From Hypomyces perniciosus (lineage: Eukaryota; Ascomycota; Sordariomycetes; Hypocreales; Hypocreaceae), in assembly GCA_008477525.1 (NCBI GenBank), contig SPDT01000006.1:3437501-3501500 (forward strand): a DNA stretch of 64,000 bases, given 5' to 3'. This document shows positions 1 to 13,000 of this stretch, piece by piece (position 1 is the first letter of the stretch; every line of letters starts with the position of its first letter). Both the position numbers and the translations under genes were made by a program. The notes below the pieces were generated by a model that searched no databases, was not told the DNA's origin, and saw nothing but the letters and a program-made list of their open reading frames with translations.

Positions 1-1645
1 TGGCTGCCATGCGTTCAACAAACTCCAGACGGGATGGCACCATTATTTCTGGAAACGGTACCACCATTTGCTGTTGGTGGTGACGGGGCAACACCCTTTT
101 CTTCTCGTCCAGGGTCTGGGTCTGGATTATGCAGCAACTCTGTTTAGTACGATATGCAATGCAAATGCTGGGTCGCAAATGTGGAATGGTTGCTGCTGAC
201 TGACTGAACAACCCCGGCTCTGTGCAGGCCAAGTGTTTCCTACTCTGGTAAGTTCTTGGGATGGGCTGCTCCCTCATGTCAGACGGCGTCCTCGATGAGA
301 AAAGTACCTACATATGGCGCACCATCAACAAGCATTACTATTATGTACAATGTATTGCTGCGCAAACAATACCTACTGCGTACAGTAGGTGTGTTGACGA
401 TCACGTCGGCCACAGGGTATCGGCAACAGCAGATCTCCGAAGGGCCGCTCCCCATCTCCGCCCCAGCCAGGAACAGATCAAGGCACTGCTATGGATGGCG
501 TATTGCTGGACCTTTGAAAGATTTCGCACATCTAATGGCTGAGTGGCCCGTGACCATATGCTTTAGCTCTGGATCGGCCAGAAACCAGGCCCTTACGAGT
601 ACGGTCTCTGTACCTTGTGGCCGTCTGTGCGGATAAATATGTCGCCCGTCACCTCCATCAGTCCACCGGGTGGCATCCCCACGGGACGGACAGGCATCCA
701 GATGCAGCTACTCGTACCTTTCTTCTTTAGTTGGCCCAAACCCGGCTATCCCGGTCATTCCTTTGAGAGGTGGCAGCAGGTCATGTCTGCCGACGGATTT
801 TCATTGGCGCTTCTAAGCGCAGAGCTCAACGCAAGTCTCTTGGTAGTGCGTGGTTCAAAAATAGCAACAGAAGCTGCAAACCTTCTTACGGAATCGGGTC
901 GAGATGGGCTTTCGCGCTTGGCTTTGAGAAAGGCGGCCATGATATAAGATTTTGGACCTCCCTACCATCCTCGAATTTAACCCTCTTTTTCTTCGGCGTG
1001 AAGGCGAGAAGAATCCAAGTGTCGTCGCCTTGAAGGCTTTCCCTCTCTTTTAATCCCGTTCCCGTTCCCCTCCTCCAATACCTTTACTACTTACTATCCA
1101 GTGAAAGGCAAGCCGGACTTGCTTGGATCCAGTCATTCATTGATTCATCCATCCATTGATTAATTCCCCTCGAGTTTCATTTGCGCAATTTCGATTACCC
1201 ACAGACTCCGTTGAGCGGAACAGACAGAAACGAAACGAAGCCACGCCGTTGTTTGATACGACCGCCAGCTACGACTTACACCAACCACTCAGATCTTGAC
1301 GATCAAGACGTAATTTAATATTTCGACTCTCTGGCCTGAGCCACCACCTGGGCAGCCAGCCTTACTCGCCAACGGTCACGGAGCGACTTTTCGCCCTTAT
1401 CTCCCCCATCATCCGAGACCTGGACCCTGGGCAGCAGCGGCACTGACTGGATTGGTTGTTTATCCCGCTCCTAGGTCGGCTCCACCAGACGCAGCAGTGC
1501 GACGGTCTCCCAGCGCGCACTGTATTGCACCCCCGGACACCCTCCGGACACCCCCGAGATATACACTCACCCCTCCCTGTCCCAGTACAGGTCCCCCAGT
1601 GCCCAGTGCAGACCGGTACCTGTCGTTGAGCATCGCCAGCTACAA
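1..1645. other. Intergenic and 5' leader region before pro1
   Basis: No convincing gene. Reading frames here are short, overlap on both strands and lack protein-like composition or recognisable motifs. The last ~600 bases are C/T-rich and read like the promoter and long 5' leader of the downstream pro1 gene. Short upstream frames, such as the one covering about 1452-1706 that overlaps the pro1 start, could act as uORFs, but that is inference. Confidence 0.6.
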
Positions 1646-3814
1646 ATGTCTACCCTGCCCCCCGATCACCACAATAGTTCGACGAGAACACTTGGGAGCA
1701 CTGTAAACATGGCTGTTGCGCAGTCTGCAAAGGCCAAGTCGGCCTCGAAAACCAGCAATGGCATTGCCAAACAAAAGACACAGATGCACCGCCGGTCAAG
1801 AACAGGTAGGCCTCACTTACACTTACACGCGGTGTGCGCCAACACACTGCCTTCTGTCTAATATTGGCTCTCTGGCCATTGTCTTTTCAAAAAACACCTT
1901 GCTAACCGGTGGATCTTCTATATAGGCTGCTATACTTGCAGATTAAGACGGAAGAAGTGCGATGAAGGGACTCCCATCTGCACCGCATGCAAACACCTTG
2001 GTCTGCAGTGCGAGTACAAGCGGCCAATATGGTGGAGCAACAATGATGCGCGGAGGAACCACAAGGAGGACATCAAGGCCATCATCAAGCGCAAGAAGCT
2101 CGCAGAAAAGACGGCACACGCAATGTCCAACTCGGTCACCTCTTCTCCGCCCGGCTTGTCGCACTCAATACCATCGTCAGCGACATACACAGATGCATCA
2201 GACCGAAACAGGTCGGCATCCATCGACTCTCACTACTCAAACACCTTCAACTTTAACAGCCCACCGAGCAGAGCTGATTACGTCGCCTACAACTCCCAAT
2301 TCCCTCCGGAGTTCATGCTTGGCAGCTACTCGCCATATGAGATTGACGTCAAGACGGAGCGCCAGATGTTTGTTAATGATGTCCCAACGCTACGAGAGTC
2401 GCATGTTTCAACCTTCAGCACCTACTACCCGCCTCCGCCACCCGGCACCGTTCTGCCACCCGGCCCTCTTCCCGGAGCGTGGATTGAGCACGAGCGCCGA
2501 GAGTCCCTCGCTGAGGAGGCGCTCAATGTCAACTTTTTCGACTTCGCCCATGGACCTTCTCACGACTCTAGACAGGTGAAGATTGAGCTGGATGAGACTG
2601 ACCAGCGACTATTGGATCACTTCATCCAGTTTGTTCTGCCCACCATCTTCCCCATTCTCGAGTCGAACCAACATGGCTCAGTTGGTTCGGACCTCATCCT
2701 CCCGGCCCTCCAGTCCAACAAGACGTATCTGCACTGCTGCCTCAGCATCGCTGCTCAGCATCTCAAGACACATACAAACGTCGCTAGTGAGGAGATTGAC
2801 AATGACATTATGCGACACCGCTATGCCACAATCTGGTCGCTGTGCGAATCGCTCAAACGAGATGAGAACCACCAACAGATCCTGGAAGCCGCCCTTGGCC
2901 TCATTTTCTTCCAGTGCATTGTTGGCCGCCCTGACGATGGGTTGCTTGATATCGCGTGGCACCAGCATTTCCAAGCTGCTATCAGCCTGGTCACAAAGCT
3001 CGAGCTGCCCCGTCTGGTGCTGGATCCGTGTACACCAATGACGCAGACCCCTTTCAACATGACATTAACTGCTTGGATTGACATCCTCGGTGCCACAATG
3101 CAGGGTTCGTCCCCCACCTTTGCACACACATACCGTGAGAAGCACCTCTCTCAGCTGAACCCACACATGGGTCTGCGCGAGCTGATGGGCTGCGAAGACC
3201 GAGTCATGTACCTCATCTCTGAGGTTGCTTGCCTTGAGTCGCTGAAGCAGGATGGTATGGACGACTTCACACTCTGCCAACATGTTTCCGCTCTTGGGGA
3301 GCAGATTAGCCTCACCGAGGTTAACGAGCAAGGGCCCAAGATGCCCTACAATGCCAACGGCACACTGTCGCCTAAGCAGCTCTCCAAGAACATCACGGCG
3401 GCCTTCCGCCTTGCTGCTCGCATCTACTTATGCGGCTTGGTGCCAGGATTCAGCCCCAACCAGCCCTCTCCGATTGGCTTGGTTGAGAAGCTGACCAATG
3501 TTCTTCAATTCATTCCTTCGGGGCCTGAGGGTTACGACCGTAGCCTTGTCTGGGTCTACCTCCTCTGCGGATCCATTAGCCTGCCGGGCTCCAGCTTCCG
3601 GGCTTTGTTCGAGGACCGGGTTGCGCAGTTGGGCGAGCAGGCCAGTTGCGGCTCATTTGGACGCATGGTCACGGTGCTCCGTGAGCTTTGGATGCACAAT
3701 GACAACCTGTCCAGAGTCGGGACGCCTGAGTCGTCGGCATCCGAGGCAGTGCAACCTTACCTCCACTGGCGCGATCTCATGCGGTTGAAGGAGTGGGAGT
3801 GCCTGCTCATGTAG
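1646..3814 (+). CDS. pro1: Zn2Cys6 developmental transcription factor, PRO1/ADV-1 type
   Basis: This is a nuclear Zn2Cys6 regulator of the PRO1 (Sordaria) / ADV-1 (Neurospora) type. Those proteins control fruiting-body development, cell fusion and cell-wall integrity. Two exons, 1646-1805 and 1926-3814, give 682 aa; the intron has GTAGGC/ATAG borders and splits the Gly codon just before the zinc cluster. Cysteines 55, 58, 65, 72, 75 and 82 form CX2CX6CX6CX2CX6C with a basic RLRRKK loop. A basic linker (KRPIWWSNND, then KRKK) follows. The rest looks like the alpha-helical Fungal_trans_2-type region with hydrophobic LLDHFIQFVLPTIFP near its start. The MSTLPPDHHN start and the linker resemble PRO1/ADV-1 as I remember them. 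The length agrees with the roughly 690 aa expected. A second Met at residue 22 is an alternative start. Confidence 0.85.
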
Positions 3815-5150
3815 ATGCCTTTGGCACTATCTGAACTTTGTTTTGTCTTATCTTCACGAGCTGGTCTTTGAAGAGTAGCAAGCAGATTCAGATGGACCAA
3901 AGGTCTCTCTGAGCAGCTACTTTTCCACCTCTGTGTGTGATATTATTTTCTTCTTTCGTTTGGGACATAAAGTCCCCTCTTCCATTTCACAAGATACCTA
4001 CTAGGTTGGAGGTTATTAGAGGACGCCGCAAGGCATACGGGGCTCGAAGCGGTTATCGGAGACAACGACACTCGGGAAAGCTTTTGACACTTGGACCACT
4101 TGGAGTTGATGGGGAGTTTTGTTGGTGACTCTACCTGGATGGTAGATGAGGCGTGATGAAAGGGATTCAGACGGCCGAACATGAGGCCAGGGTTGATGAA
4201 TGACGTTTTTTTTCACTACCTTTATTCTTCATGGACCTTTTCTGGTTTCTCTCACCCTTGGGCGGCGAGTTGGTGGTAATACACTCGCTACATTTATACT
4301 ATATACCAGGCTGGCATTGGGCTGTGGCGCAAAGGAGTTTTTCGGTTCCTTGGGCATGATGGGGATGGAACGCGTCGATAGCTAGGTTATGAAGCATCGA
4401 CCATGCTACTACTACTAGGCATAGGTATATAGCATATAGCAAGCATATGACTTGGGCAGACAAAAGGCACTGCCCGCAGTCAAGGTAGTAAAAAATCTCT
4501 CCAAGAGAAGATCAATCAAACAGACCATTTCAAATCAATGACCCTCCACTTCCACTGTCTTACTACGACTCATAGCAGGCCGAGGCAGCACCCCCCTACT
4601 CTGCTCGCTAAGCTTAAAAACGCACACGCACAAAACAAGACAAGACAAGCCTAGCAAACAAACCGCGTGGGGGGGACTATTATAATGGCCTCCACCGCGG
4701 AACTGTGTGCGAGATAAGGGTGGTATGGCGTATCAACGAACGTGGGGAATTCGTACGGGTCGGCCACCCGAGCAGTCGGTGTTAAGGCGTCTTAAACGAT
4801 CCCGAGCGCCTTATTTTTTTCTCTCTCTCTGTGTTGGGTCTTACGTATGAATGGGATGGATCCATCTCCATAAGTTCGAAAAAATCTTCCGCACATCTGT
4901 GTACTAACGACTTTTTTGCCAGATCCGCCCGCGCCGAGCGAAATAGTCGGTTCTACTAGTTTTTTGTGCTGACAGGTGAATTCCAGTTGAGTGGCGCGTG
5001 TGGAGAGAGGATCCTCGGAATGAATCGCGGATATGTTGAAGCGCACCGCCCGATTTATTCGGCGAATTCTTTTGAGAATCCCGACTGACTTGTGGGCGCC
5101 TGTACTCCGTAGCGGGTGGTGTGATATGGAGAATGTTGTAGGATCTATCC

Positions 5151-5177
5151 ACGAAGTACGAAGTACGAAGTACGGAG
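5151..5177. repeat. 7-bp tandem repeat, unit ACGAAGT
   Basis: There are three exact ACGAAGT units followed by a diverged ACGGAGC unit. The unit is the G-to-A variant of the ACGGAGT motif that recurs elsewhere in intergenic DNA of this window. Confidence 0.85.
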
Positions 5178-5379
5178 CTCCTGTTCCTACCCGTACTAGG
5201 TGCTATCATGTGAACGTAGAGCTGATGGCTACTTCGTATGGACTTGCAATTTACAATAGAACGGCTTTTTGTCTCACCACCACCCTCTCGAACCTGCCAA
5301 GCTGGCGTTGGAAATGGACAGAACAGGTGAGTGCTAACGTACATACTAAACAGAGACAGTGCTCAGAAGAACTGTGAAG

Positions 5380-5394
5380 CCCCCCCCCCCCCCC
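5380..5394 (+). repeat. Poly-C tract (C15)
   Basis: A 15-base cytosine homopolymer in intergenic DNA. It may be length-polymorphic or a sequencing-error hotspot. Confidence 0.9.
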
Positions 5395-6150
5395 ATCCAT
5401 CATGAATCAAACCAAACCCAGGCCGAAAAAGAATAGTCCCAAGGTCCCCGTCCAGGCCAAGACTAAGTAAGACTCAGGGACCCAAAAAGGCCCAAAAGTG
5501 GGCGGAGAGAAGAGAGGGAGGGGGCGTGTCAACTCTTTTGGTGGCCACTGAGTTTACACGCCATTCTCACAGGGAAGGCCAAACTGTACTGTATGGGGCA
5601 CACCCAGGCGTGCTGGAGACTGGGGACCGTCCTTTTACGTTCTCACGGGGTCTAGAAATGCAGAATTGCCACGCGTAAGGCAGTATTGGAGAGGCCAGTC
5701 AGTGGTTGGTGGCGGCGGAGCGGCCCAATATGGCGGCCACAGTGAGAGAGCCCATCCATCCAGCCTGGCGTTTTTTCTTCTTTCTTTTCCTTTTTTGTTT
5801 CGTGCGGCGGAGTGGCCTAGTACTAAGAGTAGTAGTAGTGCTACTACTACTACACAGATACCTAGCAAAGACAAGCTGACGATTCCTCCGTCGTTACGGG
5901 GGTCGCATCGCTGGATGGATACGTGAAGATAGGAACTAGGAGCGGCATGCTTCTCGTATGGAAGACGCAGTTACGAAGACTTTAGTCAAGTCTCCGGGTA
6001 TCGGTGCAACTTCTCAGCAGGGCTTAATGCCAGTGCTAAAGAAGACGGGACGGACGGAGATGGGTAAATGCATGAAAGACATTGACAAGGGAGGAGTCCG
6101 GCAAGGGAAAAGAAGAAGGCTGGGGAGAAGCCCGGATTCGGAGATGGTTG

Positions 6151-6173
6151 GTACGGTACGGAGTACGGAGTAC
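6151..6173. repeat. Tandem TACGGAG units
   Basis: A GTACGG unit is followed by two overlapping TACGGAG units and ends in TACC. This is the clearest tandem form of the dispersed TACGGAGTA motif. Confidence 0.8.
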
Positions 6174-7991
6174 CTATTATCTATCTATTTGATATGTCGA
6201 TAATATATCTACGGAGTACCTGCTGAGGACCCGCTTCAACATGCAGAATGCAGGAACATGTTAGTATTACTTTGTATCTAGTAAGAATAGAGGAAACGAA
6301 GTTGCGGTATGACAATGCAGACGCAGCTTATCTACTTCGTACTCCGTATATATAATATATCCTGGTTCGTTTGCCCCCTGATGGGTCATTATGCAATAGT
6401 ATGTAAGGCACCATGCCGCCATTTGAGGAGACACATACGGAGTACAGGAAAGAAAATGTGCAGAAAATCATGCAGGTACGAAGTACGCAATACGCAGTGC
6501 GGGAATGCCCGGCCTTTTTTGTGCGGCATCATAACGATGATTTGGGCGGGCCGCAATTGTTATGGGATATGGCCTGTCAGGCATATGCAGAAGAGGAAGC
6601 CCAAGTCTGACCATCTCGGGCTGCCTCTTTGCGTGAATGATTCTCCATCAGCGGTGTGGATGGATAAATTTATATTGACTCACTACCAGAAATGAAACCA
6701 CTGTCAACCAGTGATTCAAGTGCCGCCGTCCCAGTGACCCATCTCGTCTTCTTCAACGCCATCCTATCCTATCATCCCATCAATCCCAGGCCTGAAGCCA
6801 TTCAGTGCTGTAGCACTAGCACAATAGCAGTTGTAGTACTACTACTCCGTACAGCGCCTACTCGTACAGGCAGCATCGTCTGCCCAATCAGCGCCGACCA
6901 CTTTCCTCACCGCGCCTCATTCTGCGACACGCTGCGCCACAACCTCAACCCATAGCCGCCCAAAGATTCGCTGTCAACGTGCCATCATCATCATCCTCCA
7001 TCTTTAACCGCCAAGTCGTCCAGACAAGGCAAAGCACAGCACAGCACAGCAAAGCCATTCAATCAAAACACGATAACTGCTGGCCATACATTTCGTCTCC
7101 GTGTCCCATGTGAACGACGTCATCGCGCCTCCAGGCCCGCCCCGGCGCTTCGTTTCCTATAATGAGGAACTTGTCCAATTTTCTTCTCCATCTGGCTCGT
7201 GTCGAGTGGCACTATTCCCCTGCCGCGGTCAACTGAATGGCTATGAATGACTGTCAAACGACAAGTGTCAGGTCGGGAGTAAGATTGAGCTATGAGTTCG
7301 ATTCACTCGCTGTGGATGCAGCTTTCCGTTCTTTGCCGCCCCTTGGCATGCTTCGTATCGACATGCTTGATATAGAGACGAGCACAGAGAGAGCATGGGT
7401 TCATGGAGCTCAGGCGCAAATGCATGGGCAATCAAGCCAAAGGAGCGGCTTGTGTGACGCGCCAAAGACAGCTGGACAGCCTGAGAGTCATCAGACGGCG
7501 CCTGTAGCCTTGGATGTTTCTTCCAAGGGCTTCCTTTTCTCTCCCATGTGCCCTTGAATCTGACACGTTTTCCGCCCTCCTTCTCTGTTCCGATATTCTC
7601 GTCTCCTTAATTGCTCTAACCGTTTCCTTCGTGAACTGATACGCTTAATGCCTATTGCTTGTTCACTTCTGCTTCTCCAAAGCACACAGTTCTTTCTTTG
7701 ATCTGATACGCCGACCAACGTTTGTTTCACGACTACTTTCTTTCATCTTCTGCATTCCGCTGTTTCCACAAGCTTTTGCCAATAGCAAGCTCCAACAATT
7801 GCCTGTTCATCCGGCCATCTCCTTTTTGATACCTAGGTCTTCTCAAGTTGCTGGGATAATTTCCTATCGCACGTTCTCTAAAATCGAGACGAAACGACGA
7901 CGACGAACGACGTAAATCCTGTCCCGAGAAAGCATTCACCAAGCACGGACTTACATCTGGCCAGAGTCGTCGACAGATTCTAATCGCCGAC

Positions 7992-9227
7992 ATGGCCCGT
8001 CTACCAAAATTCCTCCGTTTCCTGCTGCTGGCTTCCGCCATGCCATCAACCATCTCTGCCTCGCCTGCTGGTGGTCCCATGTATATCCAAGACACAACGT
8101 GTTCTGCTTCGGGCCTCCAGGCCTGCCCAGCAGGTCTACCGAATAACTTCTGCTGTTCCAAAGGCAGCACATGTCTGGCCTTGGCCGGAAATACCACCGC
8201 TCTCTGCTGCCCCCAAGGCCAGACCTGCGACAAGATACAACCTATCACCTGCGATATCCGTCAGCAGGACCCTGACCAAAATGCGAACGTGCCGATCAAG
8301 ACGAGCATATTTAACGTTGAGCTTGAGAAGTGTGGAACGAACCTCTGCTGCCCATTTGGGTATTCGTGTTCCGACGGCCAGTGTCTGAAGAAAGCCGACC
8401 AAAGTCAGTCTCCTAGAGGCAGCAGCTCAACCTCAAGTGCAACAACATCCGCACAACCAACTGCCACAACAACCTCCTCACCATCAGGAGAATCAACAGC
8501 TTCAACAACATCATCAGCGGCAGCCGCTGATTCCGCTACCGAAGCACCGGATTCCCAGTCTTCTAAGCCGAAAACTCTATCCATCGTTGGAGGCGTCGTG
8601 GGAGGCTGTGCCGTACTGATCCTGTTCGGTGTGATCGCCTTCCTCTTCGTCCGCCGCAACCGCCGACGCCGCCAGGACAACAATGTAGAGAAGGCAAGCA
8701 TCACGCGAATCAAAGGCAACGGCCCAGGCCCCTACGGCAACATCATTTCCGACCCCATCATCCAGCCCAACTCCTACCGCACAGATTTCATCCTCAAGAG
8801 CCCCTCAGCGAGTTCCTCTATAAGTCAACGGCCTCCACAGATCACCCATACTCACAGCGACCGCCCTCCGCGCCTTTCCATTCCAAATCCCTTTGACTCC
8901 CCCAATCCATCGGCACACTCTCCAACACACTCCCGAGGGTCCGTCAGTTCAAACGACGACCGGAATGCGCGCACAGGGCAGGTTGGAACCCGTCTCGCGC
9001 CCATACGAGCCATGAAAGCATCAAGCACACGCGTCGTCCCTCAAAATGTCCAACGCGAGCCTAGCAGCGAGAGCATCAATGTGTTTGCCGACCCTGTTAC
9101 GGTGAGCACACACGTTGATAAGCGGCAAACGCACGCCACGACGTTTACGGATCTCATGTATGAGGCTGATCTTGGAGATGTACGGCGCGGGAAGCCGTAT
9201 GTTCCAGGGACGACGCCGAGGATATGA
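7992..9227 (+). CDS. Cys-rich single-pass surface membrane protein
   Basis: Single-exon, 411 aa. Residues 1-23 are a signal peptide (hydrophobic core RFLLLASAMPSTISA). The ectodomain (about 30-135) contains 16 cysteines in paired CC and CXXXXXC arrangements, such as NNFCCSKGSTC, ALCCPQGQTC and NLCCPFGYSC, likely disulfide-bonded. A Ser/Thr-rich, probably O-glycosylated stalk follows (about 140-195). A transmembrane helix (about 199-221, GGVVGGCAVLILFGVIAFLFV) is closed by the stop-transfer RRNRRRR. The cytoplasmic tail of about 180 aa is Ser/Pro-rich and disordered. The layout is that of fungal WSC/MID2-like wall sensors, but the Cys spacing is not a clear WSC domain, so function is open. A pyrimidine-rich upstream region suits a secreted-pathway gene with a long leader. 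Confidence 0.85.
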   Translation: MARLPKFLRFLLLASAMPSTISASPAGGPMYIQDTTCSASGLQACPAGLPNNFCCSKGSTCLALAGNTTALCCPQGQTCDKIQPITCDIRQQDPDQNANVPIKTSIFNVELEKCGTNLCCPFGYSCSDGQCLKKADQSQSPRGSSSTSSATTSAQPTATTTSSPSGESTASTTSSAAAADSATEAPDSQSSKPKTLSIVGGVVGGCAVLILFGVIAFLFVRRNRRRRQDNNVEKASITRIKGNGPGPYGNIISDPIIQPNSYRTDFILKSPSASSSISQRPPQITHTHSDRPPRLSIPNPFDSPNPSAHSPTHSRGSVSSNDDRNARTGQVGTRLAPIRAMKASSTRVVPQNVQREPSSESINVFADPVTVSTHVDKRQTHATTFTDLMYEADLGDVRRGKPYVPGTTPRI

Positions 9228-10078
9228 GACTTTGACAAGCTGAAGAAATCTCAAAAAGAAAAAAAAGGAAACAAAAACCCTCTTTTGATTGATTGTTAAT
9301 CTCTATAGCATATGATTTACTTTGTTTTTGTCTTTATTTTATATCTGTGCAAAAAAGGGCGCCCGGGAAGGGAACCAATACCAATACCAATACCAGAAAG
9401 CACACACACCACTAACCCATCACGATGAATGTGGGTGTGCGCATCTCCTTTGTATGTATTTTGTATATCAAGATAACGATGAGGCATGTGAAGGGGCATA
9501 ATGAAGAAGAGGGAGGCTATTTTATCACGTGGATGGCTTTACAGGACCCAGAAAGGTGTTCCTGCAGGTTTGGCGTTTAGGGATCATGGGGTTGCTTGAC
9601 GCTCTGCCGCGCACAGCTTTGAATAGCCCGACTTGGTTAAATTAGTATGATGAATAGAGTATGATAGTAGCAAGACTGTTGCTCAAGACCTTGTAAACGA
9701 AGAAAGAGACCTTGCTTTCATATAACCACATATACCTATCTATATACTGCTAGTTCAATCATGATATGCCAGATGCAGATGTAAAGCAGAACAGGAGCCA
9801 AACGACTGTAGAAAAGGACAAAAGCATCGCAACCCTGTATGTTAATGCCACCAAAACGATTGTAGTACCAAATACCCATCCCAAAAGGCCTCCCCAAAGC
9901 GAGTGAGCGGTTAACCACTCCATTTTCTGCACCCAATCCATGCTATACTGCTGATCAAACAAAACAAAAGCGCTAGATGAGATGGATATCCAAAACAACA
10001 TCAAATAAGCCCTGATAGAAAAAAAAGATGCTTGCCAGAAAATAAACATCGTGCATATCAGAGATACACAGTCTGTCA
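9228..10078. other. Convergent 3' intergenic region
   Basis: It lies between the ends of the surface-protein gene (+) and the F-box gene (-). A short ATACCA-type repeat sits near 9375-9395. Frames here are short and AT-rich and are best read as 3' untranslated DNA. Confidence 0.6.
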
Positions 10079-13000
10079 TCACATCACCACACACTTCTTA
10101 TCCTTGTTGGTTTCTTTCAGACCAGATGTAACAGAGACATCTGTCCAGCCTGTGCTACTGGCTGCCTCGGCGTCTGTCTTATTTGTATCCTTCCTCTTCT
10201 TGTTCTTCCCCTTCCAGCCTCGTTTTCTTGCATCGAGAATATTCTTCGCAGCGCTCCTCTCAGCCCGACTCGGCCGTCTATTGACAATCGAAGTTGACCG
10301 ACCAGGAGACACGGCCGGCTTCCTCACCCACCCCCCTGGTACGAGATTAGTGTTAGCCTGCGCAGCAGCGGCGGCGACAGCTTCGTTGCTATTTGAACGA
10401 ACGTTGTAGATAGTTTCAAATCTCTCCACGGTTGGACGAGAGCTGGAACCCGGTCCTGGGCGGGGCCGTCGCGGAACTGGTGCAAAAATGGGCATATCTC
10501 CTCGTTGCGAAGTTCTCCGCCCCGGGGGATCAAAAGCGCCAGAGACACCCTTTGGGGTGCTGATGATAAGTGGCTGGTCAAATTCTGGCCGCGAAGTAGT
10601 ACTTGCAAAAGTCGTGTCATAAATAGGTGTCGGCTGTTGAATCTCTTGTACTCCCTCGCCGCTTGGATGATGAGGAGTCAGGTTCTGTGCCAAGAGGCCT
10701 CCTGATAGACGACGCGGGGTTCCTTGGCTAATTCGTCTATTCAATCTTGCGAGCTGATCAGAACTTGGAGCAGGTGGGAGCGCCGTTGTTGCCAAGTCGG
10801 CCGCTGCAGTCGTAGATAATTCTTGAAGTCTTTCAGGGCGAGGGGCCAACGGCCAGGTCTGTACAGTTGATAGCCGCCTCATAGACGCTGTATCACTGCC
10901 GGGTGTTGAAGACGATGCCTGAACTGCTCGTCTCGGTATAATGGGCGAGACCTCCACGCTATTCGACTGAACTGAAGTCGCCGACATGCTTCCCGTTGTT
11001 GCCATGGGTCTAGTTTCTGTAGTAGACCAAGTGTCAACCCGGTTCAACTCGATTCGCGACAACGGAGCATTTCCTGATTGGCTTCCCCTCGGATGCGGTG
11101 ATTCTGGGGGAGAAACATCATACAAGTTATCCGCCTCCAAGGGACCCGAAGTGCTTGATTGGGGTAAAGGAGTTTCATCCACCCGTGATCTACTAACTAT
11201 AGTAGAATCACTGACTGTTCTATGATATGATGGACCTTGCTTCTCATCGGCATACCCGCCCTGTTCCATCCCTCGTGCTGTAAAATTCGTGGAGACTACA
11301 AGATTCGGTGGACTTGAAAAAGTAGCGGGAACGCGAGGTTGAAATGTTTGCGCCAATGATGGCACGAGCAGTCCAGGACCTGAGAGAGGGGGTAACACAG
11401 CCGGCGCGCGCATAAAAGCAGGCATGTCTCCAGGGTCCTCCTTTTGATAAGGAGGCGGTGGTGGCACCCAGTTATCTGCGTCACTTTCATGGGGGTGTTC
11501 CCTTCTGCCATCTGCCCTGCGATATTCAATAGGACGGCCATCAGCAGTACGTGGGTTCAGCCGGCGGTTAGTAGCAGCAGCTGTGGCTGCTCGGCGTAGA
11601 GTCGTTCCTGAGCGAGGACTAGAGTGTGCGTACGGCGCATCCATCGCTTCCTGTTCTTCGATCGACAAGACATCCTCATCGGCTGTCGGCTCCTGAACTG
11701 GGCGCTGAACGGGGTGACGGCTGGCGGGGTGATGGCTTGCGGGGTTCTGTCCGATTACTCTTGGGATTAACGGATCGTCATCGCCATTATCCTGGGTTTG
11801 CGGTAGTGGAGGTGGAGGAGCCAAACTTTGAGCAGTAGCGGTTGCGGTTCGTAGCAAGGAATGGCTGCCCCCTCCTCGCTTTTGAGCCACTGTCCTTCGT
11901 CGAACGATGGCCACTTCGGTCTCGATATCACGTTGCTCCTCCTCAAGCGCCTCCGCCTCGGTGGTACCAACATCAATCGTGATCTCCGTCTTTGTCCCGT
12001 TCGTCAGGCCATAATCAAAGTCAAGCAAAACAATCCGGCCGCCGTCGACGAAATCCATATCCTCTTCGTCGGTAATCAATCTTGGGGCTGTAATTCCCCG
12101 TGCTGTGACAACAAGTCTCTCTTTGAACGACGTATCGCCGAAGCCTGAAACCCATTTCACATTGCTCACGCTCGTAATATCAGAGACCTTATATCCTGCA
12201 ACGAAATTATTCCTCAGCTTATCGCAGATAATCTGCCACTGCGGAACTCTGCCTATGGCAGCAGCAGCGGCGTCATGAGTTCTTATTGACGATGGCCTCG
12301 AGGAGTTGCTACCGTGCCTTGCTAACCCGGATGTTGATGCTGAGCCCTCAATATTGGATGACACAGCTTCAGGAACGGCGGTCAAGTCCTCGGGGACACC
12401 GTAGATCCAAATCTCGTTGCCTTGGAAGCCCGCTGATACCAACTCTCCTCGATATGTAGCTGACGGTAGCGTGCTAGGAAGCAGTTTCGCTTGTGATGTA
12501 GTTTTGGGCACTGGGCCGGTAAAGTAAGTAGTGCCGTTGCGCAGGTCATCGATCCTAACAGAACGGAAGGTCTCGAAGCTAGAGTCGTATACGAATGCCC
12601 ATGCAGCCTCCTCCTGGCTACCATCTTGCAGTAGAACGGCATGACTGCAGTCGCGGCTCGAGTTGGGGAAGAGGATTGAGGTAGTCCACATTGAACTGAG
12701 GTTCTCATCCCCTGCAAGTGCACCTGGATCATAGTACGGAGCGGTGATAACAACGGTGCTCGGGGGAGAGGAGTGCAGCGTCGTTCCTAGAATCTGCGTG
12801 CCATCAAACGAGAATGCCAGGGTGTCTACGGCATCACACCTCACTGCGCGTCTCTCTGTGGGCAAGGCGCCAGGTTTCAATGACGAGACCTCAATACCAC
12901 TATCATATGCGACAGCAAGAACCGAACCACAAGAGGACAGGGCTATCGTTCGTGGGTTATTATCAAGAATCATAGATTGCTTCCGTCGCGGGGGCGATCG

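Larger units (their letters stand above)
3815..7991. other. 4.2-kb gene-poor interval
   Basis: It starts with the pro1 3' region. No frame looks like a protein. The interval carries a C15 run at 5380-5394, a 7-bp tandem (ACGAAGT, four copies, the last diverged) at 5151-5177, and many copies of the TACGGAGTA/TACTCCGTA motif (5103, 6151-6173, 6210, 6333-6349, 6436). The last ~900 bases are pyrimidine-rich and are probably the promoter and leader of the gene at 7992. Confidence 0.6.

Noticed and set aside
4904..5344. 146-aa minus-strand frame in the 4-kb gene-poor interval
   Set aside because: No motifs, poor composition and overlap with tandem repeats.
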